Assembly: GCA_034387635.1 (NCBI GenBank)
Contig: JAOANU010000009.1
Span: 372,001-436,000 of the forward strand
Source of the DNA: Rhodosporidiobolus odoratus
Taxonomy: Eukaryota > Basidiomycota > Microbotryomycetes > Sporidiobolales > Sporidiobolaceae
Direction: 5' to 3'
DNA length: 64,000 bases
Both the position numbers and the translations under genes were made by a program. Positions 35,194 through 48,690 of this stretch are shown piece by piece; the stretch's first letter is position 1; each line of letters starts with the position of its first letter. The notes below the pieces were generated by a model. The model searched no databases. It was not told the DNA's origin and saw only the letters and a list, made by a program, of their open reading frames with translations.

Positions 35194-38130
35194 ATGCCTC
35201 CCGCTGCTTTACTACTTCCTCCAGACGACCATACAGACTGGCAAGTCGTCCTCGTCGACCCCTCTACTCGGCGCGTCGTCCTTCACGATCCCCGACAAAA
35301 TCGCTTCGCCGTCAGACCTGGCTCACACCCGTCACAGCGCTTACTTGAAGACAGGGAGAGTCAAGACGCTCGCGACAATGGTCTGGAAGAGTTCCGGTCC
35401 AACGGCGATCAACGACGACTAGGCGAGGACAGTTCCCCACTTTCTCCCGCCGACTTGTCTCCCACCTCGTCCCAGAGCGTGACACCGCCAGGAAGCACCT
35501 GTCCGCTATGTCGACAGCCTCTGAGCCCGACATCGAACTTGCACAAGCGTCATCGCCCGACGGGTCAACCTTTTCTTCCCCTTCCACCTTCGTCGACCTT
35601 TGAAACACCGTCAGCTTCAGCAGCAGAGAGCGATGATGGATCGACAGAGTCGTCACAGAGGAAATCTTGGCGAAACGGCCGGCGAGCGGGGAAGCACGGC
35701 GCCTACTTCGAGCTACTGAGTGAGGTGAACTCGCTCGCAAATTCGCCTTCGACGACAGCTGGGCACACTCGTAGCTTGGCTAGCGAGGGAGGGTCGGCAG
35801 CCGAAGCCGAAGCCGAAGGACTGGGCGCGGGACAGATGAACGAGGGCTACTGTGAGAAGTTCTTCGAGGAAGTGCAGCTGCTTGGTCCGTCTGGTTTCCT
35901 TTCCAGCGGCTCTGTTCTTTCCCTTCTCCCTCGCCTTCCTTAAGACTGATGAGAGCCATTCTCTATCGGTACCCACAGGGAAAGGCGGACAAGGGACAGT
36001 CTATCTGGTTCGGCACGTGCTGAACGGCGAAGGCCTTGGGCTTTACGCACTGAAAAAGAGTAAGCTACGTTCGCTAGCTTACTCCCCATGTCATGGGCAC
36101 GTATGCTCATGCGCCGCCCTCTTTCTTCTTCACTGACCACTGACCGATCATGCTCGTTCGCATTACCTGCGTCGTCACTGCTCCAGTCGCGGTTGGCAAT
36201 TCCGCTCCGTCTCTTCTATCCCTCCTGCGTGAGGTTCACCTTCTCGAATCCCTTTCGCACCCCAACATCATCACCTACCACCACGCGTGGCTCGAGACGT
36301 CTCTGCCCTCCCCGCTTCGACCAGCTGTTCCCACACTGCACGTATTGATGGCGCTCGCCAACGGTGGAAGCCTGCAAAGCTTCGTCGCGCAACGAGCGGG
36401 AGCTGCGGCAGAAGCGAGTGAGGGTAGGAAGGAGCGGTTGAAGAGGCGGAGGGAGGGCAGGGAGAGAGCGGTTCATTTACTCAGGGTCGAGGATTTGCTG
36501 GAGCTGTTTGGGGATGTTATGCGAGGGTTGGCGTTCTTACACTCGCGCAATATCCTGCATCTCGACCTCAAGGTACGCTTTAATAATTCTCCCGCCTACC
36601 TCCTCATCTTCCCAGTGCTGTGAAGCTGCTCCGCTCTCACTGACTTGACCCTGGCAATATGCAGGCTGAGAACGTCCTTCTGCACTGGGACGAGGACGCT
36701 CTTCTGCCTCGCTGTCAGCTGTCAGACTTCGGCAATGCTACGGATGACAGCTATCACCGGGAGCGACGTGAGTAACGCATCCTTACTCCCTCCTGTCGTC
36801 CCAAGTTTAGCCCCATGCGGCATCTTTCCTTTCTTCGCCAATGACTACTCGACCCGTCTGACTTTTTCCTTCTCATCCTCGCAGATGGTGGCTCCGGCAC
36901 CCTTGAGTACACACCGCCCGAGGCCTGGCAGACCGAACCTCGAACGGGTCAACTCGCTCAGCCAACCCGCTCGACGGATATGTGGGGGCTTGGGCTCATC
37001 CTCCACCTCCTCTGCTTCTTTACCCTTCCCTGGCGCAGTGGAGACGATATTGGTGCATTGGAGCAGGAAATCAGGAACTATCGTGGGTAAGAGACACCTC
37101 TTCGAGTATGATCTGCATTGCTCCGCATGGCGGCTGACCTGCTGATCTCTACCTCACTCGCAGATTTGTCCCTTCCGATGCTCTTCCTTCTCTGTCCCCC
37201 ACTTCTCGCTCCCCGCCATCCTTGTCGGCCCGTCACGACCTCCCACCATCACTGCTACTCCTCCTCTCCTCCCTCATCCACCTCAATCCGTCTCTGCGAC
37301 CTAGCTGCGAGAGAGTATCGCAGGTGCTTCCAACGATTCGCATGGACGCGACCGCGCTGGCGGCAGCGGGCGGTATGTATGCATCGCAAGGGGGAGAGGG
37401 AGCGATGGTGAGGCACCCACCCGTAAAGCAGGAGGTAGTCAGGTCAAGGGCTCTCTCGCCCTACCGACAAGAGCGAGTACGAAGTGAATCTTCTAGCGGC
37501 GACAGACTGATTGGAGCCGCAGCGGATGAGGCGGAGAGCGAGGTTGAAGAAAGGGAAAGGTGGCAACTTCTTCCTCCGGTATGTCCGCCTGCTTTGATGC
37601 CTTCCTCAATCCGTGCACTCATCGAGAATCGGATGATAGGCTCAGCAACCGTCTCGGCTATCGTCATACCCTACGCAACGTAGCTCGAACTCACCCTCAG
37701 AACGGTCGCCATTGATGCCTCTTCCCTCGCCGAAAACCCGCAAAGCGATTACACCGCCCAGCCACGAGTTTCGCTACGCCGCAGCAGCTGTCTTATCAGC
37801 CCGAGACCGGATGGCGAATACCTTAGGGTCGACAGGCAGCAAACTACTGGCAGCGGCAGTCGGAGTTGGGAAGGTCAGTCGGAATCACCTCCCGCCCTTC
37901 GCGCCTTCTCTCGCTCTTCCTCGCCAAGCTTTCGAACCTCCCACTGACTCATACATATCGTGCAGCTACTCTTTCTCCCCCGCGGTGTCGAGTCTCCTGA
38001 CGGAGGCTTTCCTCGGTGGTTTGTGGCCCTTCTTGTTCTCGAGACGGCGCTCGATGTGTCGCTTGCAGACCTGAGCTTCACGATGGGGGTCCTACTAGCT
38101 CATTTGGCCCTGATGAGCGCGCTGGGATAG
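35194..38130 (+). CDS. IKS1: IKS1-type serine/threonine protein kinase with C-terminal membrane segment
   Basis: Eight exons (35194-35884, 35979-36059, 36187-36572, 36665-36767, 36885-37086, 37164-37578, 37640-37873, 37966-38130) encode 758 residues. The first 230 residues are disordered and hold a CPLC pair. The kinase domain begins GKGGQGTVYLVRH (Gly loop), then YALKKI, LLREVHLLESLSHPNIITYHHAWLE, VLMALANGGSL, the catalytic loop ILHLDLKAEN (Leu replaces Arg of HRD), SDFGNA (DFG) and GTLEYTPPEAW. The C-terminal exon encodes a hydrophobic stretch WFVALLVLETALDVSL ... MGVLLAHLALMSALG, as in the IKS family. The loop and TM layout separate it from Wee1/Swe1. Yeast Iks1 function is poorly known. 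Confidence 0.88.
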
Positions 38131-38631
38131 TGGCAATCGTGAAGGGCAAAGCTGGCAAAGCCGAGTTAGCCGTAGTGACCTTTCGTCGGCGTCTTGCCGT
38201 TTAGTAGCCTACTCGACTGCCTGGAAATGGAGTACAAAACGAATCAGGGAGAACAGGGTCGTCTCGGTTCTCTATTTCTCCCCACATTTTGACATTCAGT
38301 CCCTCCGCTCGTTTCCTTCTCCCTGGTCCCGCCTCTTCCCCTTCTGCATAACACAATGGCGCTCGACGCCTGGATCCGATAGCTTGACTATGCAGTACCT
38401 GATCATCCGGTCGCGCTCGTGCAGCTCTCTCCCGCACCACTCGCCATCACATCGCTGCGTCCCGATCTCCCCGTCTTCATTCGCCAGCGCGCGTACCACC
38501 TCTCGTACCCACTTTCGCCTGTTCTCTGCCTCTTACGAAGCGCCCCAGCCTCAGCAGAACGGACACCATGGCTCGCCAAAAGATCAGCCCTGTCAGCAGA
38601 GCGTTCGCGATAGAATGCGCATCTCGCCGGC
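38131..38631. other. Intergenic region upstream of the unidentified gene at 38632
   Basis: Downstream of IKS1. Two plus-strand frames stay open through 38384-38630; one, from an ATG at 38393, contains a Ser/Arg-rich stretch that could be a mitochondrial presequence exon, but no phase-consistent junction was found. Confidence 0.3.
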
Positions 38632-39461
38632 ATGGAGGTTTGTCCAGCCCGGGCAGAATACGCTACGCTGGCTACCAGGGCAGGTATCAGTCTTGCTATC
38701 TATGTGCTCAACAGCTTATCAATCGACTCTCGCAGCTTCCATTTCCGCCAAGTTGCTTTCCTTAGGGCACTTTCGCCCAACGTCGCATTCGCACTGCCCG
38801 GACCCACTGCTGCAGAAGAGGCAGTCCTATCTTATCGCACAAGCTGGAAAGCCCTACCCGTGTTGGAAACCGCAGTCGTTCAGCCGGAAAGTCAAGTATC
38901 CTCCAAAGAGGCTTATGCTCTTTCCTGCCTGTACACGAAGCCAACAAGCACGGTGTGGCTGTTTCGACCTACAGTATGTGACGACTCTTTCTTCCCATGG
39001 AGTGCTGCTTACTCACGCCATGTTGCTCCAGCCGCGGCCGCCGATCGTAGCCTCCTCCTCACGAACTCCAACTTGGACCTGCGCCTCTACGTCCGTTCCA
39101 TCGCCAAAGTCGTCGCTTGCCGCGACTTGTTCGAGACAGCTCATCAAGACGTTCTCCGTCAACTCGAGTCCGCTTCAAACCCTTCTTTCGTTTCCACCGA
39201 ATTGGTGGTCTGGCTGAAGAAGCTCCACGAAGACCACAGAGCGTGCGTCGCCCCCTCCTCTCTCTGTATCTCCGTGTTTGGTGCGCTGACCATCTTAACC
39301 CTCGTGGCAGCCGTGGTAGCGTCTTCGCACCTGAGATTGCTGGCTTCACTCGACCGATTCGCATAGCTTCCGTGCCGCCCTGCACCCCTGCTGAGATGGG
39401 CGCTGATGCGTACGCGAGGTTCCTAAATCGCGTTGGCAGACACCGTCAAGCACGAGGATGA
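38632..39461 (+). CDS. Unidentified protein, provisional model
   Basis: Provisional exons 38632-38977, 39032-39242 and 39311-39461 (235 codons) were chosen because they join in phase and the reading YATLATRAGISLAIYVLNSL, EEAVLSYRTSWKALPVLETA, LLLTNSNLDLRLYVRSIAKV, ELVVWLKKLHEDHRA and VFAPEIAGFTRPIRIASVPP looks protein-like. No family was recognised. The 5' end is uncertain because competing frames overlap it, and an upstream coding exon is possible. Confidence 0.4.
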
Positions 39462-40095
39462 GGAGGTTTCGAAGTATGGATGGTGAGCTAAGACTTTTCT
39501 TGCAGGAGAATGTGAATAAGGCGGAAGGGGAGGAATGGGAAGGATAACACTTGTCAGTGGATGGAGAGATGCGCTTGGAATGTCTGATACAAAGAGTAGG
39601 CGGCCATGGAACTGCAGCACTTTGTGCTTTCGAATGTCGCGGCTCTTTCCTGCGAGTTGTAAGGTCGACATGGCAGCTACTCTACTGACTTCGTTCCACG
39701 AGCAACCCCGCTGCGTCGTGCCGCTTGCCAACAGACCGATCGACAGTAGTCTTGCTGGCGCTCTGCTCGGTCTGAGGTACAGTCAAGTGAGTGTATTCTA
39801 GGTCTTCTCACTCCCCAGGCGCGTTCTTCGGCAAAAGTTGCATTAATTGCGCGTCAATTGCAGCAAGATCGGGCGGGTGGGGTCAAAGTCAGAAGCAGAT
39901 GAACTACGAAGGGAAGGAAAATCAGAGAGGGTATCAAGAACGAATAAAATCGAAGAAGGGAGAGGGTCTGTAAGGGTAACAATGGCCAGGGAGAAGCGAG
40001 AGACTAGGCTAGTTGGGAGGACAAACGAGAGCGAGAGAGATGTACTTCGCTAGAATAGGATGGGGTATAGGCGATAGCAGCACAGCTGCTTGGAA

Positions 40096-40132
<37 letters not shown>

Positions 40133-40159
40133 ATGGTAAAGATAGCATGAAGGAGCGGA
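39462..40159. other. Intergenic region with dinucleotide repeats
   Basis: 3' flanks of two convergent genes. It includes a GC/AG compound microsatellite. No gene recognised. Confidence 0.4.
40096..40133. repeat. Compound microsatellite (GC)n(AG)n
   Basis: An alternating GC run of about 15 bases passes directly into an AG run of about 23 bases, 27 bases past the RAX1 stop codon. Confidence 0.95.
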
Positions 40160-41809
40160 TCACAGCCGGTGACCCGGTACCGCCCAGAAGATGACGGTGA
40201 GGACTGCAACGATGACGGCGGAGAGGAGGGTGACCCAAAGGGCGCGGCCAAACAGGAGCTTGCGAACGTAGGGTTCGCGAATCGAGATAGTCCGGAAGGG
40301 GGTCTGCAGGGACAAGGCATGCGAATTAGCGATACGGACGCTGTGAACGACTCTTGAAAAGCAGTGGGACGGTACAAAGAAGGATGAAGGGAACGTACAG
40401 TTTCTGAAAGTCCCATGAACACCATCAGCGGGTCGAGGTCATACGAGTGTGCGACCAGGTTAATTACGGCCACCGTGAAGGGAAGAATGATCTGTTTGCG
40501 TTCGGCCGAGGCATCATCAGTAAAGACGTCGCGCGAAATAGAGCCCTGCAGCAGTAGGAGAGGATGGGAAAGTCCTAACTCACCCATAACCGTCTTACTT
40601 TCGGCTTCGCATCTAGGAAGATGAACGCGAACGCCGTGGCTAACCCCGCCCAGAGCGCCACCAACCCGATTCCCAACCTAACGAGCGCCGAGATGGGCGT
40701 TAAATTGCCGAACGCCTTTGCCCTCAAAAACCTTGGGAACGAATCCATCTCCATTGCCCTGTAGACGTATTCCTTCTGCGCATGGAACATGTCTGGTACC
40801 ATCGCTTGAGCTGCGGCTTCACGGTCGTAATCTGGGTGGGTCACGGCGGGGAGGGTGGAAGAGGAGAGGGGGAATTCGGTGATCCGGAGGGCAGGAGGGA
40901 GGTAAACTTCCTTGTCTGCGCCTGGCATCAGGTAGCGACTGTAGATACGCTCGGCGGAGGCGATGAGGTCGGTACGGTTAATGGCGCTGTTGCGTTGAAT
41001 GATAGGTTGGATGTGCGTCGTAGACTGGCGGCGATGGGCTTTTCGGCGTCGACTTTCGGCTTCAGGGGAGTGATCCTCCTCGTTGTCGTTCGGATAGAGC
41101 GCCTTGAGCGTCGGAGAAAGGGGATAGCTTGGGTTGGGAGAAGCGGCGCGAAGACCGTTCGGTGAAGGCGTGCGAGCTTGGTACCGTGCCGCGTCCGGGT
41201 CGTCCCCTGTCGCAAGGTACTGCCCCTTCTTCTCGTCATACTTTTCCCCATGCGCCCCTGCCCGGCTCGACGAAGCGAACGGGTCGTGCCCGTCCCCGCT
41301 GGCACTGACTGGCGAATCCGCTCGGTACCGTTCCGCATCATAGTCACTGCCCGGGGTGGAAGCGGTCGCCGTTTCACCACGTCGGATACCGGTCACGTTG
41401 CCGTAGATGCTGCCGCGAGTACGGGCGAAGCGGTCGTACTGAGGCCAATCTTGCTGGACTGTCCGGCCAGACTTGCGGAGGTCCTTGAAGTAGGCGCGGC
41501 CTGCGAAAGAAAGGTGAGCATACCACGAGAGAAGACGCGAGGGGTACGGACAAAGGTTCTCGTGCTGCTGGACGTCGAGCCAGAAATCGAGCGTGTCCTC
41601 AGATCCCTCGCGCTGGAGGAAAAGGTAGTAGCAATAAAGGTCGACCGGCGGGCGAGTACCTGTGCATAAGCGAACCAGTCAGACTTGTCCGTCTCGTGTG
41701 AAAGCGGAACCGCGGTGCTGGGACAGGAGGGATAGTACGCACTTCGCCTCAACACCTCGGCGAGAGAAGGAAGGCGGTTGCGGACGATGGGCTGATTGCG
41801 GGCGGCCAT
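40160..41809 (-). CDS. RAX1: RGS-domain membrane protein, Rax1-like
   Basis: Five exons (41660-41809, 41552-41612, 40584-41500, 40399-40491, 40160-40303) encode 454 residues. The N-terminus LPSLAEVLRR ... SDWFAYAQ leads into an RGS-type helical domain (SEDTLDFWLDVQQHENLCRA ... TDLIASAERIYSRYLMPGAD, then YVYRAMEMDSFPRFLRA), split by a Ser/Pro-rich loop of about 130 residues. Three or four membrane helices follow (LGIGLVALWAGLATAFAFIF, IILPFTVAVINLVAHSYDLD, LWVTLLSAVIVAVLTVIFWA). An N-terminal RGS domain plus C-terminal helices is the Rax1 arrangement; in yeast it marks cell poles for bipolar budding, and in other fungi affects growth and stress responses. Confidence 0.87.
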
Positions 41810-42431
41810 GGTCGTTTCGACGCGGGCTGCAAGACAAGAAGGTGTCAGTATCAGTTGCCTGGCCCTTGGTCTGGCTTGTACATCGTCTCTTCGCTCGTTG
41901 AACCGCTCGAACCCTCGACCATCTCCTGTTCAATCTGGCATCGACAAAAGCCTCTAGGTGGCGCGTAGCTGCGGCTGAAGGGTAGCAGTACGAAATCCGG
42001 TGGCGCACCCCTTGGTCTCTTGATCGTGTACGACTGTCGAGGGTTGCTAGACGCAAAGATCTGACTGCGGGGGGAAGTTGTTTGGCGGAACGGTTATCGC
42101 CGCTGGCTGCGCAGACTGTATTGGCGCTAGTCAATTCGACGCTGTACGCTGTGCACGCTTTGGATGAAGCAGAAGCGAGTTTACGAGAGAAGCCGTGTGC
42201 GAACTTGGTAGAAGACGAGAAAACGGGGGAAACAACGAGGGCAACTCTGCCAACATCGTCCAGGAAACTGAGATAGACTGGTAGCAGGTAGTCTGATACA
42301 CTCGCGTAGCACTTGGACGCTTCACCCAGGATCAGAATGTCGTGTCGAATTGTCTTCTCTGCGCGCGTCGATCGCGTGTTCAACATCTTTCGTTCTCTCT
42401 CACCTTGCTCTCTGCCTGCTATACCTAGACA
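41810..42431. other. Divergent promoter region between RAX1 and GDP-L-fucose synthase
   Basis: A 622-bp spacer between divergent start codons; no gene recognised. Confidence 0.4.
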
Positions 42432-44582
<2,151 letters not shown>

Positions 44583-44720
44583 ATTCCTACCGTCTTTCCC
44601 TTTCTCCTCGCAACTCCGTAGATCCGCCTCGCCTCTCTCGCACTCCCCTTCTTCCGTCTATTGCCGTACTTCAGCGCAGTCTGTGTCTTCTGCGTCAGTT
44701 CTTTCGTTTGCGCCAATTCA

Positions 44721-45218
44721 TTAAGGATATTCCGGTCCCAAGTATGTCATCGGCAAAGATGTCGCACGAGAAAAGAAAGAAAGACCGTACTGCTTCAGTG
44801 CTCTTTGCAATGAGGCAAAGCAAGCGCTGCTGCGTAGACTGCAGTCTCAAGTTGCTCCTTCTTCCAGTTCCTCTTGTCCAGCGAAGTCGTCGTCTTGCTT
44901 TCAAGCACATACCTCTCGCTCGCGAAGCGTTTCATTCCCTCTTCTTCCCATTCGACCATCTTCTTCAGTCTCTTCCCGAACTCTTCGGCGGCGTTCTCCC
45001 CGATCGCTGCAGCCGAGAAGGGAGAAAGCGAGATGAGACGAGGAGGGCCGGAGGCGGACTTAGTGCTGAAGTGGATTGTAGCGGCTGCAACGAGACGAAG
45101 GAAAGACTCGGCGAGTCAGTTCTTTACGACCGTGCACGCAAGAAGCGGAAGCGAGACGCGCGACCTACGTTTCCATGCTAGTATGGAGGTTAGAGAAAAG
45201 CTGCTTCAGCTGTTCCAT
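44721..45218 (-). CDS. Small unidentified protein (about 106 residues)
   Basis: Exons 45169-45218, 44913-45065 and 44721-44838 join in phase. The product starts MEQLKQLFSNLHTSMET, continues SASGPPRLISLSPFSA and has a helical, charged segment FGKRLKKMVEWEEEGMKRFA. Reading through the last intron gives an equally long alternative C-terminus (YVLESKTTTSLDKRNWKK...) stopping at 44795, so the true end is ambiguous. No family recognised. It lies only 75 bp from the stop codon of the next minus-strand gene, so the two could be one transcript or a tandem pair. Confidence 0.5.
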
Positions 45219-45293
45219 GTGAGTTAAGGCGCTTGAGGGTTTCGACAGCCCTCTAGCACGTCATTGAAAGCCGTCAGCAGAGATCTTGGGAGC

Positions 45294-46817
45294 TCAATGA
45301 TTATAGTCATCGAAAGAAAGAACGTATTTGCGCAATGTCGGATGGAAATTGGTGAGGTAGACAGCGCGGACGCCAGGAAGACCTGCGCCGCAAGAATCAA
45401 CAAGTCGAGCCCAGTCGGGCGCGTAAGGAGGAGTGAGGTCGAGCACGCACTGAAGTCTTGACGGCCGTCGTACATGCATTGGAGAGCGTAGAACGCGGCG
45501 GATGAGAACGACCATGGGAGGTTGATCAGCGTTGCAGGAAGAACGGGCAGCGCAGCCCGGTCAGGTCGAAACGACAGCAGTGTGGCTTCTTCTTGGGTGA
45601 ACGAGGGAGTGGGAAGGACAGCTCCGGGGGGGACGGCGTAGATGAATTCGAGCATGCGGCAGTAGAATCTGTCAAGAGATCGGAATAAGCTCGCACTGAG
45701 CACGGTCGGCTCACTCAGCGGCGCAAGCCTACTCACCCTGGATGCCAGCCAATCTTGGGCGTACGCTGGCTGACCAGCAGCCATACATCGCCTAACGAGC
45801 TCGTGTCGACTGGAGCAGGCGGGACAAAAGTAGCAGCGGATACCTGCGAGCTCAGGCTGCTGCCGGTCGCATGCCGGTCGCTGTAGATCGCGCTTCGGCA
45901 GAAGTATAAGAGCTCGCCGGCCCGCTCCCATTCGCGACAACAGCTTGCGTTATTGCGGTGTCGAGACGAGGGCGCTCTGGGGTTGATTGAGAAGGTCCAG
46001 ACGAGGGTGCTTGATGACGAGACAGGGAAGAAGGGGTTGGTCCGGCAAGGGCATTTCTGTACATGTATGTGTTTCAACAGGTGCTGTGACAGGACAGACA
46101 CCAAGAGAAATGGTAGAACGTACTCCTCGATGTGTAGAACTAGACCGTCGTTATGCTTTTTCCAGTCTTCGAGAACAAAACTGAGCAAGTCTCCCTGAAC
46201 ACGGCGAGCCGATTCCGGCGAAAGCACGAGCTGAACATGTGTTTTCGCCGTCACGGCATCTTCAGAAGGCGCGAAAACTTTGCTGGCAGACAAGGTGCTG
46301 CTGGTGCATTCTGACTTGTTGTTGCCTGCTCGGCAACAATCAGCATCTGGAACGTAACAGAGTTGATCGCGAGGAAGAGTATGAGCTTACACGTTAGCTG
46401 CAGCATGTCTCGTGCGTAGACGATCAGGATGCTATCCTCGCTGTATACAATGCAAATCCATCCATTCCTCAGACAGCTTCAACTCAGACTCGCCCTCGTT
46501 GTCCTGTCCCTGCTTTGTAGTAGCGTAGGGTCAGATGCAGGGGATATGTGGTGCGGCAAGTCGCGCCTTCTTTCGCCTTCTGAACGCAGGAACTGCGGAA
46601 CTGCGGCGGGGCATAGTTTCTGAATTTGGTCTGTAACGTGAAGGCGGAAGGAGAAAGCAGCCGAGGGATCCGGTTTTTCCTGCTTGAAGTAGAGGCAGGT
46701 CAGCGAAATTAGCGCCGGCTAGGCAGAGAAGCAGAAGCAGAAACTAGTATAGCGTACCGTAAGAGCTCAGTAGTGCTCGGAGCGCTGCAGCACCGCCATC
46801 CTCTGATCGTCCGCCAT
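45294..46817 (-). CDS. Unidentified protein with cysteine pairs; 3' exons supported, 5' end provisional
   Basis: Exons 46391-46440, 46120-46325, 45737-46056, 45451-45668 and 45294-45382 are phase-consistent and read SILIVYARDMLQLTC, VLEDWKKHNDGLVLHIEEY, KCPCRTNPFF, TLVWTFSINP, NNASCCREWERAGELLYFC, LGDVWLLVSQRTPKIGWHPG, FYCRMLEFIYAVPPGAV and VRAVYLTNFHPTLRKYVLSF. An upstream stretch around 46500-46710 (FSFRLHVTDQIQKLCPAAVP) is also coding-like, and an ATG at 46817 may be the start, but a stop lies between it and exon 46391-46440 and no clean intron was found. No family recognised; the KCPC and SCC motifs hint at metal or disulfide binding. Confidence 0.5.
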
Positions 46818-46986
46818 CGTCTGCTGCGACTGGCTACAGTTGCGTAAGGAACAACGCCGACAAGTCGCCAGCGAGCGACATATGTAGGGGAGGATTGGTA
46901 TTGTAGGCTGCCATCTTGCTATGAGCTTCCACTCGATTGACAGGAACAGGGAACGGGAGAAGGGGAACAGCAAGAGTCGAGTCTTG

Positions 46987-47560
46987 ATGTTTTCCACCGC
47001 TGCCATACGAGCCCAGACAACCGGGCTGACTTTTCACCAGGCGCTAGAACGCAATGTCCGCCTTCTCGTAAACCAGCGGTGCCTCCAATTCGCCTTCCGC
47101 ACCTTATCCGACCTCATCCAACCTCGACCGCCTCATGAGCCGTCACTCGCGTGGACAACCTCGCGACGCTTCAGCAGGTCACGGGGAGCAGGTCAAGCAA
47201 GAACTGTGGTGGCTCGAGGGGGCGGCCCGGGTCAGAGCTGAGAGAGGTTGACATCCTTGGGAGCTGAGGCTGGAGAAAATGGTCACGGAAATGGTAGAGC
47301 TGGACAAGCCGTCAGCAGGCGTGCTTGGTGAGTCAGTCCCTCGCTCTGAACTATGCCACTTGCGCGCCGAGGGCTGATGGCGACAACGTAGGAGATGCCG
47401 CCATCCTTTTCACCCTCTTGTCGCCAAACCACCCTTCGGCCCTTCTGCCTTCAGCATACGCCGGAACACCATAGTCCGAATCCGCCTCTTTGCCTCACGC
47501 TTCACGCTTCACGCTTCACGTCTTACGCCTCCTCCTTGCCTCGCTGCCCCGAGGCATTCA
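46987..47560 (+). pseudogene. Decayed, unprocessed copy of MTQ1 (N-terminal half)
   Basis: This stretch aligns by eye with MTQ1 over roughly 25370-25850: the segments around NVRLLVNQR (parent NVRFLVKQR), EQVKQELWWLEGAARVRAER (parent EQAKQELRWLDEAARARADR), the ATGGTCACGGAAAT and GAGCTGGACAAGCCGT-type stretches, the GTGAG donor and the CTTTTCACCCTCTT start of exon 2. The parent intron position is retained, so it arose by DNA duplication, not retrotransposition. The copy keeps a plausible ATG at 46987 (MFSTAAIRAQTT), but has a frameshift near 47110-47130 and an in-frame TGA near 47248; the methyltransferase motifs are missing. It is a pseudogene. Confidence 0.85.
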
Positions 47561-47665
47561 GTCGTCAGCTGGCTCGGAAGCCCTCGCCATCTTACTCTCC
47601 CCGGTGTAAGATGCTACAGAGCTGCTACCTTCTTCACGCCTCGTGACCATGTCCATACAGGGCGC

Positions 47666-48423
47666 TGTACCAGCAAGACATTGTACGCTCGGCGCAAGCA
47701 TGCTTGCCGATCTCAAATAGGCGCCCCGGTGGTCGGACCCCTTCGGTCCCTTCCCCCACACATCACCTCCTCATCCGCTGGTTCTCCTCTGTCCGCTTCG
47801 CTGAGCTTCGCGCGATCAGCTGCTGGATCTTGCACAGTGCCCCTACGCTCCACTACGCGCATTCAGGCCTTTGCCGCCAGCCTTTTCCTTCAGTCCCTCG
47901 CCCGCGCCTCCAGCTAATCGACGTTTCGTCCCCGCCGACATTCAAACGCTCGACAGCTCAGTGCTCTCGTCTTGTGAGGGCGGCTGTCTCGGGCTACTCA
48001 GTGCTGGCAAGACACGGAGTAGCGCTGCGGCAATGGCAGAACGGGTCGCCATCAGCAGAGACAGCGGACATGGCATAGCCCGTGTCTTTTCCGGCCTCTG
48101 TGCGTACCTAGCCTTACCTTGCCCACGACGCCTGCAAGAAGAATGCCACATCAAACGATGGTTCTCTCCATCTGGATCTCTTCAAGCCAGAGCGGGCCAA
48201 CCTCGCTCAGGCGGTCGGACCCCACTATCGCAACCTCCCCCACCTCCTCACCGACCCAGCGGTCGTTCCCCACACCCTCAACTTCGTGCTGGCGACGGGA
48301 CGATTCTCGCGGTTTCATATGAAGTGGTCGGGCGCGGAGGAGGCGAACAGGAGGAAGGAAAGGCGGAAGCTGAAAAAGAAGGGCAAGGCGATGGCGAAGG
48401 ATGGGTGTCAGGCGAGGAGCTAA
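47666..48423 (+). CDS. Unidentified protein, 5' end unresolved
   Basis: Two exons join in phase 0: about 47666-47973 (LYQQDIVRSAQACLPIS, HHLLIRWFSSVRFAELRAIS) and 48112-48423 (PYLAHDACKKN, LHLDLFKPERANLAQAVGPH, LLTDPAVVPHTLNFVLATGR, FSRFHMKWSGAEEANRRKER and a lysine-rich end). The terminal exon has strong coding character (consistent GC3, no stops). The 5' part borders the MTQ1 pseudogene and no start codon could be tied to it, so the gene may be truncated. No family recognised. Confidence 0.45.
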
Positions 48424-48666
48424 GAGACGCTGAATGAACGGGACGACGGAGCGGGCAGATGCGTGGGAGGTACGAGGAGAGCGGGATGAGGTGGGAGAGT
48501 TGGCGGAGCAGGTCGGGCAGGCGGGCGGTGTCGGCGAAGGCGATTTTCGATCTCATTTTAGTTCCCTTTCCACTGTTGGTCCTTGTTCCGTAATAGTTCA
48601 CCTACCCCACCATATACTTAACCGTAGTCTACATGGGCCTCCGGCTCGAAGCGACTTGAAACTCGA

Positions 48667-48690
48667 TCTCTCTCTCTCTCTCTCTCTCTC
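48667..48690. repeat. (TC)12 microsatellite
   Basis: 24 bases of uninterrupted TC dinucleotides. Confidence 0.95.

Noticed and set aside
35194..38130. Wee1/Swe1-type kinase
   Set aside because: The kinase is followed by a C-terminal hydrophobic segment and has HLDLKAEN; this fits IKS1, and Wee1-specific EGD/ExL motifs were not seen.
38384..39217. Long plus-strand frame overlapping the provisional gene at 38632
   Set aside because: It has a mitochondrial-presequence-like start but becomes Ser/Pro/Cys-rich without protein character, while the alternative frame gives regular amphipathic segments over 39032-39242 and splices in phase.
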